Origin: Cardinalis cardinalis
Lineage: Eukaryota > Chordata > Aves > Passeriformes > Cardinalidae
Reading direction: 5' to 3'
Assembly (NCBI GenBank): GCA_014549065.1
Contig: JACDOX010000021.1
Span: forward strand, 434,042-498,041
DNA: 64,000 bases
The notes under the pieces were generated by a model that worked only from the letters and a program-made list of their open reading frames with translations, was not told where the DNA came from and ran no database searches. The translations under genes were made by a program, and so were the position numbers. Positions 23,245 through 34,364 of this stretch are shown here, piece by piece; position 1 is the stretch's first letter; each line of letters begins with the position of its first letter.

Positions 23245-24662
23245 GCAACCTGCTTTTTCTTTCTTCAGCCCTTGTGAAGTTTCTCTCCCCTTCTGAGAGG
23301 ATGAGGCTCCCTTATCTGAATTTTTGATCAGGAAAAGTTTCCAACAGGTCTCTGTANAGTGACAGAGAAGTGATTCACTCGTGGCTTAGCATACAATAAA
23401 ACTCATACCAATTTTTGGTTCCTGAACTCAGGGTTGCAGAACAAATATTCAAAGGTACAGAGAGGAAAAAGATTCATCCCAGTTTGCCATTCCTACACCT
23501 TGGAAATCTGATGATCCTACCAGCTTTCTGGAAGCAATTAGGAAATTGCATGAGGAGGGAATTTAGTTGACATTTGTGAGGCCATTTTAATAGAGCTGGA
23601 AACAACCTGCCAAAAGACACCTGGGTGTGAGAGAGCTGGGGGANGTGATGCTCCACACAGAGCAGTGATTATCATACCTCTGACAGAAAGTATTAACCAG
23701 TCAAACAGAATATCCATGGGTGAGGGATTCCCAGCTATTTTTCAGAAGTGCAGTAATTGATCATCCATCTTGTAATTATTTTAATTGGAGAAAATTACAT
23801 GCCTGGCACCTCTCAGCATTACACCTGCCACAACCCGTTAGGAGTTGTGGGGTCTGACTCCAAGGCTGCTTCATCTAAACCAGGAATATTCAAACCCATC
23901 ACTGTGTCATGTCAGACCTCTACATTTTATGGGTTTGACTCCAACTTTAGCGTACTCTGCTCCTGAGAGAGACCCAGCNTCATATTTTCCCCTCTAGCCT
24001 ACTGATGAAATTTTAAGTTCAGAAGAAAATAATTTAAAAACCCAGAGAAGAGGCTCTGTATGAAGCAGAAGACAATTTCAGGGCTGAAGAGAGCTCCTGC
24101 TAGCACAAGACCTGTATCTCTAGGACAAGAGTGAGATGCAGAGGTCACATTGGGGGGCTTTTTGTGAGAATTTGAGTGGGTTCTTCCTTCAGAGAGGACA
24201 CAAAGCAGAATTTCCCTCTTCCATGTAGTCACATAATTAAAAAATATAAGAGGTCATAATATATATGAGATGCCTCTCCTTCCATAAAATCTTATTAAAC
24301 TTGGCTTATAGGGTTGAGAGTTGTAGGAGGAGAGTCTGCCAGTGTTATTTTCATCCACAATTGAACTTCCACAAGTCTTTTTCTAGTGTCTAATCCAGGC
24401 TTGAAGAACCAATAACCCAGAGGCATTAATTTCAGACATGCAGCATCAGTAGATACACTTATTTTCCCTAACACAGCTTCAGCTTTTTTTTTTTGCAGTT
24501 TGATATTCCATTTGTGTATATATAAAAAGACATCACCAAAACCAAAACACAAAAATATCTGTATTATCTCTTAATTTTCCCTAGTTTCACACCACTATTA
24601 CGTCTCTGAGTTAGAAAACACAGGGAAGGACTTGAAAAATTTTGTCCCCAGGCAGCTTGAGT
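23245..24662. other. Single-copy sequence, nothing recognised
   Basis: No element or gene recognised. Confidence 0.4.
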
Positions 24663-25322
24663 TCATAGAATCATTAAATCTGGAAAAATCATAGAATCAT
24701 TAAAGCTGTAAAATATCTTTAAGATCACCAAGTCCAACTGTCAACCCAGCAGCACCATGACCATGTTCATCATTAAATAATGTCCTCAAGTGCCACATCC
24801 ACATAGGTTTTGGACACTTTCAGGGATGGTGACTCAACCACTTCCTTGTGCAGTCTGTTCCAATCTTTAACAACTCTTTCTATGAGAAAATGTTCCCAGA
24901 TATCCAATCTAAACCTCCCCTGGCCCCGCCTGAGGCCGTTCCCTCTCCTCCTGTCCCTGTTCCCTGGGAACAGAGCCCGACCCCCCCGGCTGTCCCCTCC
25001 TGTCAGGAGCTGTGCAGAGCCACAAGGTCCCCCCTGATCCCCCTTNTCTCCTGGCTGAGCCCCTTCCCAGCTCCCTCAGCTGCTCCTCGTGCTCCAGACC
25101 CTTTCCCAGCTCTGTTCCCTTCCCTGGGCTCTCTCCAGCCCCTNCAGCTCTTTTTTACTGGGAGGGCTCAGAAATTTTCCCCAGCGCTGGAGGTGCTCCA
25201 GCAGTGCCAGCGAAGGGGACAGGCACTGCCATGGCCCTGCTGCCACCCCAGTGCTGCCACAAGCCAGGTGCCATGGACCTTCTTGGCCACCTGGGCACAC
25301 CTGGGCTCATGTTCAACCACAT
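24663..25322 (-). mobile_element. CR1: CR1 LINE fragment, longest in the window
   Basis: About 660 bp of antisense CR1: tail complement, 'aagatcaccaagtccaactg', 'aagtgccacatccacatagg', 'cctgtccctgttccctggga', 'tgctccagcagtgccag' and 'cttggccacctgggcacac'. The first 16 bases (24663-24678) are repeated 26 bp further on (24689-24704), so the tail region was duplicated. The inner two thirds are clearly GC-rich compared with the flanks, as in intact CR1 3' regions. No intact reverse-transcriptase frame is present. Confidence 0.92.
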
Positions 25323-26000
25323 GAAATGTTTTTAGGATATTCCCAGGACCGTTGCATGGTTGGCTGTGCATGGTTGCCATTACTGTCCTGAGAAGATTGT
25401 GTCAAAAATCATCAGAGGTGCAAAATCATCAGGATGCAGCAGCATCTCTAGAAATGGGCAGGGTGAGGACATCNTTAACCCTGTGTTAATGCCAAAGCTG
25501 TAAAAATGTGCCATCAATCTGCTGAAGAAACGGAGAAGATTAAAACAAAAACAATGAAATAGTGTTTGCTGTGAAGCACAGCAGGAGAAAGGGAGGCTGA
25601 AAGTCTTACCATGCAATTATAGACTCAGAGATAATTTTAAGCCAGGAAGGGGGTGGGCACACAGATCTATTAATGTGCAAATAAAGCTTTGTACAAAAGC
25701 ACTTTTGGCCATAAATGAAGAGCCATTAATGGACCTGCAGATATAAATTTTCCTCCCATCTTCAAGGATAAGGGGGCAAGTGGGACTTGTGGGTAATTAA
25801 GTGCTGAAAGGGGTGTGGGGAAAGTGAAGGTTCAGGAAGGAGGAAATGCAGGNGGAAACTTGGGTGTCTTCTCTTGAGCTTTCACCTTTGCTTTCCCNTC
25901 TGCCTTTCCAGCTCCCCTCTCTCTTGCCATCACTCTGCTCAGTTTTTGTATCTCTGTAAGGTCTGTGAGGAACAGATTGGGAACAGAGTAGGATTAGACT
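25323..26000. other. Single-copy sequence, nothing recognised
   Basis: Spacer between two CR1 fragments in opposite orientation. No feature seen. Confidence 0.4.
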
Positions 26001-26215
26001 GGATAATGGGAAGAATTTATTTACTGTGAGGATTGTGGGGCAAAGATTTCCCAGAGAAGTTTTGGATTCCCCATCCTTGGAGGTGTTTGGGGCCAGGTTG
26101 GACNGGGCTNANAGCAACCTGGGATAGTGGAAGGTGTCCCTGCCCATGGCAGGGGGTTGGAAGTTGATGGTCTTTAAGGTTCTTTCCAGCCCAAATCTTT
26201 CCNTAATTCTGTGAT
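26001..26215 (+). mobile_element. CR1: CR1 LINE 3' fragment
   Basis: Sense CR1: 'atttatttactgtgaggatt', 'ttggattccccatccttgga', 'gtggaaggtgtccctgccca', 'tggcagggggttggaag' and 'aattctgtgat' as the tail. About 215 bp with several N positions. Confidence 0.9.
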
Positions 26216-28783
26216 CTCATCTCTACAGGAAGGACAGGACATGGTGGAAAACAACCCNTCAGCCCCTGCTCTGAGGTAAAGCACAACTCGATTTTTTGGT
26301 AGGCTTGACCATGGTGATTAAAGGATGTATTAATGTGGACATAAGACTCATTATCTCANTTCTGGTGTTCTTTAATAATCTGAACAAGGAGACTCTTGAT
26401 GTTCTGTAGAAATATCACTCTTTTCCTGTTAGGACACAGTGATATTGAAAATCATCCCTGTGGGAAGTACTGCTACATCGAACTGTAAAAACGCAGACAT
26501 TGTTTTCAGATGGAAAGGGCAAGGATTTTTATTACTGCCGACAGATCATGTCTCCCTAGATTTTTTCAAAAGAAAATAACCATTACATGCAATACATTTC
26601 TCTATAAACCAGGCAGAAAGATCACTTCATCTGGGAATGGGATGTGCAGGGAAGCAGTCATCCAAGNGGATGGCTACGGAGCCTGTACTCAGCAAACACG
26701 TGTGTCCTTTAAATGTCGTGCTTCTCTCCCTTTTGCACTCAATCCTTTCACACCCAAAGATTTTTATGTTTAAGGTCAGGAGTCACCTGGAGTGACCTGT
26801 TACAGAACAAACACAGGAGGAAGAGGAATTTCACAGTTTTCAGGAACTAAATTGTGGAGCTGCATCAGGTTGTTCTAGAAAACCAAAGACTTAAGAAAAA
26901 GTGAACTTGTTTTGTCCCGTGGTAAACTGGCATCATGTTTTGCAACTTTGGAAGGCAAAAATGAGAGTTTTGATCTTCCATCTGAATTTGCTCAGCTTTT
27001 CTGGCAGATATCCAACCCTGCTGTGAATCTTTCTGATAAATGGAAGTGTGGAGTCGGATCAGAAATCTGTACTCAGCTTGGCCAAGGACCTGGCATCAGG
27101 AAGGCTTCCAGCTTTTTTCTGGATAAATTAAATTGAACTTCTGTAATCTCCCATATCCATGAACTCAAATGACATTTGAACAGTTAAAGAAATGCAGAGA
27201 AAATTACACAGCAGCTATTGCAGCACATTCANTCTTATCTAGAACATGACTTTCACCATCACTATTTCCCCCAAATTGGAGAAATTCTAATTTCTCACCC
27301 AGCATCCTGACAATCCAAAGGTGATCAGTCACTGTATCCCCACNGCTATTCCCAATTTTATGTACAGCACAGACGTAAAGGAATTGTATCTCCAAGTTAG
27401 GCATTAATACCTCTTGAAATGAGGCACACACAGAGCCCTTATGAGGTTGCACAGAATCTTATCAATTCTGCTGCTGAGTTGCATAAAATATTAGCAGTTC
27501 TGCTGTGCTGTTTTGCTATCATATATGCTGTATATTGCTATGGAAAATCAAGAGGAAANGAATAATTTTTTCTGGTCCTTGCTCTGAGATATGATTGCCT
27601 CCTGTTTCTGTTTTTAGAAAGTTAAAATTTAGTCTGAAAGCTAAAACCATGGATGAATAACANGCAAGATGTCTCCTGCCTTGTCTTCTACCACTGCAGG
27701 TTTGTGCTTTGAAACATTCCCCAACTCCCTGATCTCACCTGCTTTGGAGAGGAATNATTTTTCACCAATAACTCCAGCACCAGGGCAGTAAAGAGAGCAT
27801 GCAGAGTTGTTGGCACCAGGCAGAGCTGTTGGTGTGTAACCTTGGCTGTGCTTGGGGCAAAGAGCAATCTGGCAATTCACGGTGAAAATGGGGTCCTAAA
27901 GCCAGACATTCATGCAGCTGCTCCATAAATAATCGTTTAATTTCAAAATTCCCCCCTCCACCCTCTCCATACCCTTCATTATAGGGGGATAACAGGAGCT
28001 CTGGCATGTCTTTTGTGGTTGGCAAAATGGGAAGATAATTNTGAACTCACCTGGCTGCTTTCAGAGCAAAATCTTTTCACTGCTGTGTGTGATCTTGTGA
28101 TCTCTCTGGAATTAAAAATGCAGAAAAAGATGGTGCATTTTTTTCAGGAGTTAGACTTTGAAGGACTTGCGGCACTTAAAACCAAATGGCATCTCACTTC
28201 TTACAAGTAAATGCAAAAGAACCTCATAATGGTGTGGAAAAGTTACATAAACACCCAAAGCTGACATTTCTGGGTGTCTATTTGTCTCCATTCCTGCACA
28301 GAGTGGATGTAAAATAAAGACTTTTGCTTTTTAACAAAACTGTTTCCATGACATCATCAGAAAGACTATGAGTTAGTCATAGATCAGATTTCTGACTTCA
28401 AGACTTTTAAATATGCTCAAGAAATTTTCAGTCANTCCAACACTGGGCCCACATTCTGGAGCAAGGAAACCAGGTGCCAATCCCTCTGTTAAAGCTTCTG
28501 TGAGTAAAGATAGAAAATTAATTGGAAGCTCTTCATTCCTGTGACACTTAAATGGATTATTTTTCACAGAATAGCTGAGTCCAATGCACAAACTGGCAAG
28601 TTTTCTGCCTTGCCCTCCCAGACATCAGGACAGCACACCACCAGGTGAGAACAAAAGGTGAGCTCTCAGAAAAGTGAACTGTCATGATTTTATCCATGGT
28701 TATTTCCTGATAAGGTGGATATTTTTATTCCAAAGCCATGACTAAGGTAAAATTATTTTCAAACTCTGGTCTTTCTCAAAGAA
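26216..28783. other. Single-copy sequence; two exon-like intervals
   Basis: About 2.6 kb without a repeat. Two opposing exon-like intervals lie at 28051-28105 (minus) and 28148-28206 (plus), discussed under findings. Neither is supported well enough to call a gene. Confidence 0.35.
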
Positions 28784-28902
28784 GGTCGCTTTNAACCCAA
28801 ACTATTCTGTGATTCCGTGATTCCNTGATTCCATGATTCCATGATTCTATGATTCCATGATTCTATGATTCTATGATTCCATGATTCTATGNCTCTATGA
28901 CA
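28784..28902 (+). mobile_element. CR1: CR1 LINE terminus with expanded octamer tail
   Basis: Only about 25 bp of CR1 body remains ('ggtcgctttnaacccaaact'), followed by about 90 bp of the octamer tail ATTCYRTG repeated around a dozen times. Most of this copy is tail, which suggests extreme 5' truncation or expansion of the tail after insertion. Confidence 0.9.
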
Positions 28903-31231
28903 AGGGGTCATTGTTAATTTTCTATACACAAGTGCATTTCACTGAGACACATAAATAAATTTTAACCCATTACTTTCCACAGTTGCAGAATAAATGCTCT
29001 TAAAGCAGTTGGGCTGATTGCAAAGAAAAAGCAAACCTCAAGCAATAATCAGTGATTCTTCAATTCTGCCTAAATTATTTTTTTTCCCCAGGAAAACCCA
29101 AACTACCAGTTGAGAGATTCCTGTATGAAGGAGAATGTAATTGCTTTTGGTGTGTGCTTGTGCTAGTGATTCAATATGCTCAGAGAAAAAAATCAAATAT
29201 ATATTATCACATTGGAGTTTTTTTCTAGCTTCAGCTTCCCATTCATNACTAATTTTTGGAATAGCAGATGCTTAGAAAACCAAAGCTTGATTCACATCTG
29301 TGTGTGAGGGAATCCAAAGCCAGGAAATCCTAGCACCAGCATGATAAAGGAGAATTAAAATTGCTTTTCTAGCCTTAGTCACCTGACCTTGGTCAGATTT
29401 ACAGAGGTTAATTTACTCTGTCACATACATCTCTTGACAGTGTTGTTGTTCTTCCCCTTCCAAAAACTTGGAAAGGGAATTCCATCTTCTTAATGTTTTT
29501 ATTAAGATAAAACACTGCAAATGAGTAATCTTTATCTGTCAGTGAACTGAGTATTTATTTGGACAGGTCTCACTTTTTGATAGGTTTGTGAGAAGTTTCC
29601 AAGGAAAATGCCATGCTTTTAGTGCTAACAGTAATTCATGTTTTCATCTCCTTGTCCTCTTTGAAATACACTGCAGAAACCTCTGTCAAGGATTAAGGCT
29701 TCAATAAACTGAATGTGGAACCTGAAATCACTCAAACCAGCACAAAGGCCATGTGTACATTTAGTTTTTATGGTAGGGGCCAAGAAGGGAGAGCCAAGAG
29801 GGGCTGAAAATCTAGGAAATGACTGGATGTATCTTATCCTGGATGACTTCACACCTCTTTTTGTGCATCTACTCCATGGGGAGCAAGGCATCCTTCAAAA
29901 TGATCTTCAAGGAAAACNCTGGATGTTTCCTTCCCCCCTCCCCCTGCAGCCTTTAAAGATATTTAACCCAAAGTCATCTTTTTTTTTCCCCTCATCATTG
30001 CAGCTCCAGCAGCCCCAAGAGCATTGAGCAATGTGGAAATGGCACTCAGGGAATCATGTCAGGCTGGGACACTCCATGGTTTCCCCATAAGGTCTTCCCA
30101 TTATCTGGGGATTGTTCTCACGCTGCACAAGTGGCAAAATTGAAGCCACATCTGCTTTGCTGACCTTGTGTGAGCAGTGGACATTGTTTGCATGTTCTGT
30201 GAGCTGGAACACTCTGTGTAGCTCCTGCACTGAACTGGGAAGGAAACATTTTTCCCTATTTCCTGTGTCCTCTGTGAACTTTTCCNTTGTGAAATATGTG
30301 CTGTATTGTTGGTTTTGTTATATTTTTTTCTCAAGGAATTGACTGGAAATCGATATTTTCCATCTGATACGCTCATTTAAAAATCACCCACAGGAACTCT
30401 GTGGCTTTTCAGCTGGTATGGGAACTTTAATAAAAAAAAAATAGGCCAACAGTTCAACAGATGATGGAAAGGGAGGAGATTTGGGAACAGCCATAATCAC
30501 TGTTCATTGGATAACATATCATTTGTGCCATTAAAGTGCCTCCTGTAAAAGGCTGTGGATGTCTCACTTGGAAACAATCTGACGGCTATAGGAAACTAAA
30601 AGCAAAATATCTTTTTTTTTTTTTTTTAAGCAGAGCAGGTTCTAAGTGACAAACGCACACCTCCAGCCTGTCACATTTCTAACACTCAGATGCTGTTGTG
30701 CCAGCAAGTTAGACACACACTTGCTAAAAGGCAAGCCTACTATGGGGAAATTGTCATCTAAATAGAGGAAGCAAACAAAAATTGGGTGAGCTCAGCCATT
30801 TTACAAAAGCCTCACTCCAGAAGTTAAAACCACGAAAAGTTAGGGGCTCTCAATAGGATTTATCTTTAAAAAATGAAATAAAAAAACAACCAATGTCTTT
30901 ATGTAAGACACTGGATCTTATGGAGTCTTTGAGAGGCCAAATGAGGNTGGAGAGAGAGAGAGGGAAAGATCCAGCTGGCTGCAGTGCTTCACCTAGCTTA
31001 GGTTACCACCAGTCATACCTTGGAGAGCATTTTTCTGCTCCAACCTTAGGTTAGGTGACAATCTTGGACAGAAGGTCAACTTTAAGAGGGGATTAATAGA
31101 TANCATGAACACCAGAGTTAAAATGCCTAACTCAGTGTTTCCTGACTCCTCAGCTGGTCCCTTCAGCCTCAAGAAAAACATGGTTTCAAAAGAGATACTC
31201 GACATCTGACAGACTGAGAGTGGAAGACACC
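28903..31231. other. Single-copy sequence, nothing recognised
   Basis: About 2.3 kb. It contains a long T homopolymer near 30610 and a short GA run near 30950. No gene or element recognised. Confidence 0.4.
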
Positions 31232-31430
31232 AGAATATCCCATCCCTGGAAGTGTTCCAAGCCAGGCTGGATGGGGCTTGGAGCACTCTGGGATAGAGGA
31301 AGGTGTCCCTGTCCATGGCAGGGGGTGGAATGGGATGATCCATAAGATCTCTTTGAACCCAGGCCAGTCTGTGATTCTGTGATTCTGTGATTCTCTGATT
31401 CTGTGATTCTCTGATTCTCTGATTCTCCGT
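31232..31430 (+). mobile_element. CR1: CR1 LINE 3' fragment with octamer tail
   Basis: Sense CR1: 'catccctggaagtgttccaa', 'gccaggctggatggggcttg', 'gaggaaggtgtccctgtcca', 'tggcagggggtggaatggg' and a tail of about eight TGATTCTS octamers (about 60 bp). About 199 bp with comparatively few substitutions, so among the younger CR1 pieces here. Confidence 0.93.
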
Positions 31431-34251
31431 GTCTTAAGCTCTTCCCCTTCCACAGATTTGTTGTGTGGCTCTTGCACACCAGGATCTTTATTATCTAGGC
31501 CACCTCTTCTAGCAGTAAGTCCATTTTTACCTTTGAAAGAATGAAACAGGCTCTCTCTGCTCTCTTGGGGGGCAGCAGAGAGAGGAGATAATTGCTGCTG
31601 CCTTTCAAGGATATCCTGGGAAGCCAAAAGCCTTCCAGATCCTCTCTGTGGAGGTTCAAACTCTCCTNCAAGGCTCCACTAATGGCTTTGGCAGCAGGCA
31701 GCCTACGTGCTGGGGAGGCAGGGGAGAGCATTCTTTGTCCATTGTGCTGAAACTGAGTCTTTATGCAGCAGATCTGGGATTAAATCTCCNCTGGATCAAA
31801 GCGAGGTGGCAGAAAAGCCATCCCCAAGCCAAAGGAATTGGGCTGTCTCCTGAAATGTGGAGGTTGGTTTCCAGTTCCTGTTCCANGAGCTATTTATACC
31901 TTTTTATCTGGTAACTTTTACAGGATTGATTATGAGATTGTGATTACACGGTGTCCTTCCTCTTCTCCACAAATAGGTAGGAAAGCCTGGGGCTAAGATA
32001 TCGTCCTGTCCATGCTGGAGAGGCAAAAGTTGGAGCCAGCTTGGAGCTCAGANTCCTATTCTGTCTCCATCCAACTGCAAGAAACCTCTTGGTATTGGAT
32101 TTTCCATCTAGCAACATTTGCTGGAATAAACCCAAGCTGCACTTAGAAGCTGGAAGAGGTCACGTGGACACGAGCTGCAGGAACANGTTTCTTTCCAAAG
32201 TAAACCCATATGGAATGAAAGTTGAGCTCCCAGCCATGGGAACTGCTCGTACAGGGAACTCTTGTAGAGTGGGAGATATGGAGATGTTGGGATGACATCT
32301 CCCATGCCTTTGTGACATGGAGCTGCAGTCTCAAGGCTGTTGGATACACCACTTCTCCCTTATGCTCCAGAACATTCCGGTTTTCTCTCATTTATCACAT
32401 CAATGNAAGTTAAGCACACATCAAACAAGTGTACCAGAGCAATGCTGGACAGAACATCTGCTGATCAAATCATGCTTTCAATGAGTTAATCTCGATACCT
32501 AAAGCTTTTAAGCAAAGTTAAACTCAAAAAAAAAAGGTGAAATAAAATTTATGGACGTTGTGATTCTGCCTGCTGGGAAAAAACAAACAAACCCAACCTA
32601 ACCCAACCCAAACCAACCCAGTTTTGGGAAAGCTTTATTAACAGTTTCACAGGTCTAAAATGTTTGCTAAGGTTTTGTGAGAAGCATGCTCAAAGCCAAG
32701 CTTTAAAATGTATTAATTACTGATTTTATTCTGATTTTAGGGTCTTGGCTGGGATCCAAGGAAACTCCCACACAAGATAAGCATTGTGTATACATGGAAG
32801 GCACCTATACCTTTGGGAGACTGGGAAAGGGTCCCAGAGCCACATGGAAGAACTGGAAAATTATTTCCCTTTGGACTTGAAAGAGAAATGGCTGGAGTGC
32901 TGTGGAGGAAAACTGAGGTGGAAGAAACCCTCTAATCTTATGCAATGTGATGCTTGAAGAGGAAGGACCTNCTCAGGCTGTGTTAAAATTTCAGGAATGG
33001 GACCTGTGTATGCTCCCAAAGACCTTTTCTATTGGAAAATAAAAAGGTTGGAGTTGGGTAGTAGGCTCAGGAGAACAGCAGCTGCCATTCAAGAGAAATT
33101 TAAGGGCAAAAAAATCTGACTTTTTTACTGATTTTATACAGAGGACCATAGAACAGCGAGGCTGGGGAGTAAACATAAATTTNATTTCCAGAACAACTGT
33201 AGGCAATATCAGGATTGTATTTTGAATTATTTTATCTTTTGAGCACATAAAAATGATTTTTATCTCAGATGTATTATGAGAATAATACAGGCTGTATGAA
33301 ACACAGTGTCTAGGGGACTGTTAGCTTACTTATATGGAGATTACGGTTTATCTTCAAATCCTAGTTCTTTGTGTTCTTAAAATTGTAAAGTGGATCATGT
33401 CCATCCCTATCACAAATGAAACAGGCTTGCATAAACAGCTTCAGATTAAAGGAGCCTGTTTAATAGCACTTGTCAGAGTTTAGTCACAAATCAGAATTAT
33501 TTGTTCCTGTAAAAATTTTGTCAATTAACTGCAGAAAAGAAAAAGATGTGTTTGAAAGTGTGAGAGCTACTAAGTACNGCTTCCAAGTGAATTTATGCTG
33601 AACTCAATGTGAAATCAGGAAGAAGGCATCTCATCAGAAAAATGTCCCTGATTTTCACATATATGTGTGCAGAGTTATTTTTTTCTCACCCCAGAAAGAT
33701 GATGGCTCCGCACCGAGGATGCGCACNCTTGTTCAGAGGGAAAAGCCAAAAATCACTGGGGAAACAAACAAACAAACAAATAAACAAACAAAAGGACTGG
33801 CAGGAAGCCACAGGGATTGTTTACTATTATTGTCCTGTTCTGGGAGATGTGACAGGCCTGTCCTCTTTCCAAGGGATTCCTCCCACTGCTGGTGCTCCGG
33901 CTCCCTGCAGACACAGCTTTACCCAGAAGAGTTTTGTTGAGCCCTGGGGCAAACAAATTCTTGAGCTTAAGATTTTTGTTCATGTTTGACTTTATGACGT
34001 CCTCCNCAGTGACAGGAGCATAGTTTTACCAATTAAAGTAAGCTGTGGAAGCCAGGAAGTGGGAAGGACTTCTTGTCCCCATGGTTCTCCCTGTCCCNGC
34101 TGAGGTATAACAATGTCAAACATAGCTGTGGTGCCGTGGCTCCCAAGGGCTGACTATTTAAACAGCTGCAGGCTCCTGGGAAAGGCCATCCATAAAACTC
34201 ATCTGCCACCATCTGACNAGAAATACTCAGAGCTGGCTGCCCACAGCCACT
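31431..34251. other. Single-copy sequence with simple repeats
   Basis: About 2.8 kb. It contains a short AACCC-rich tract at 32589-32622 and an (AAAC)n run at 33762-33793. No gene recognised. Confidence 0.4.
33762..33793. repeat. (AAAC)n microsatellite
   Basis: About eight AAAC units with one AAAT variant. Confidence 0.9.
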
Positions 34252-34364
34252 GTGGGGTCTGGATGGGGCTCAGGTCACGTGGAAAGTTCCCAGCCCACNA
34301 CAGGGGGTTTGAATGAGATGGTCTTGAAGGTCCCTTCCCACCCAAANCATTCTATCATTCTATC
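34252..34364 (+). mobile_element. CR1: CR1 LINE 3' fragment, diverged
   Basis: Sense CR1 remnant: 'gggtctggatggggctcag', 'acagggggtttgaatgagat', 'cttgaaggtcccttcccacc' and a tail 'cattctatcattctatc'. About 113 bp and noticeably mutated. Confidence 0.85.

Noticed and set aside
22697..23327. Open frames of 158-206 codons in several frames
   Set aside because: They consist mostly of N from the assembly gap.
24848..25335. Three overlapping GC-rich open frames of 75-158 codons
   Set aside because: They lie wholly inside the antisense CR1 fragment.
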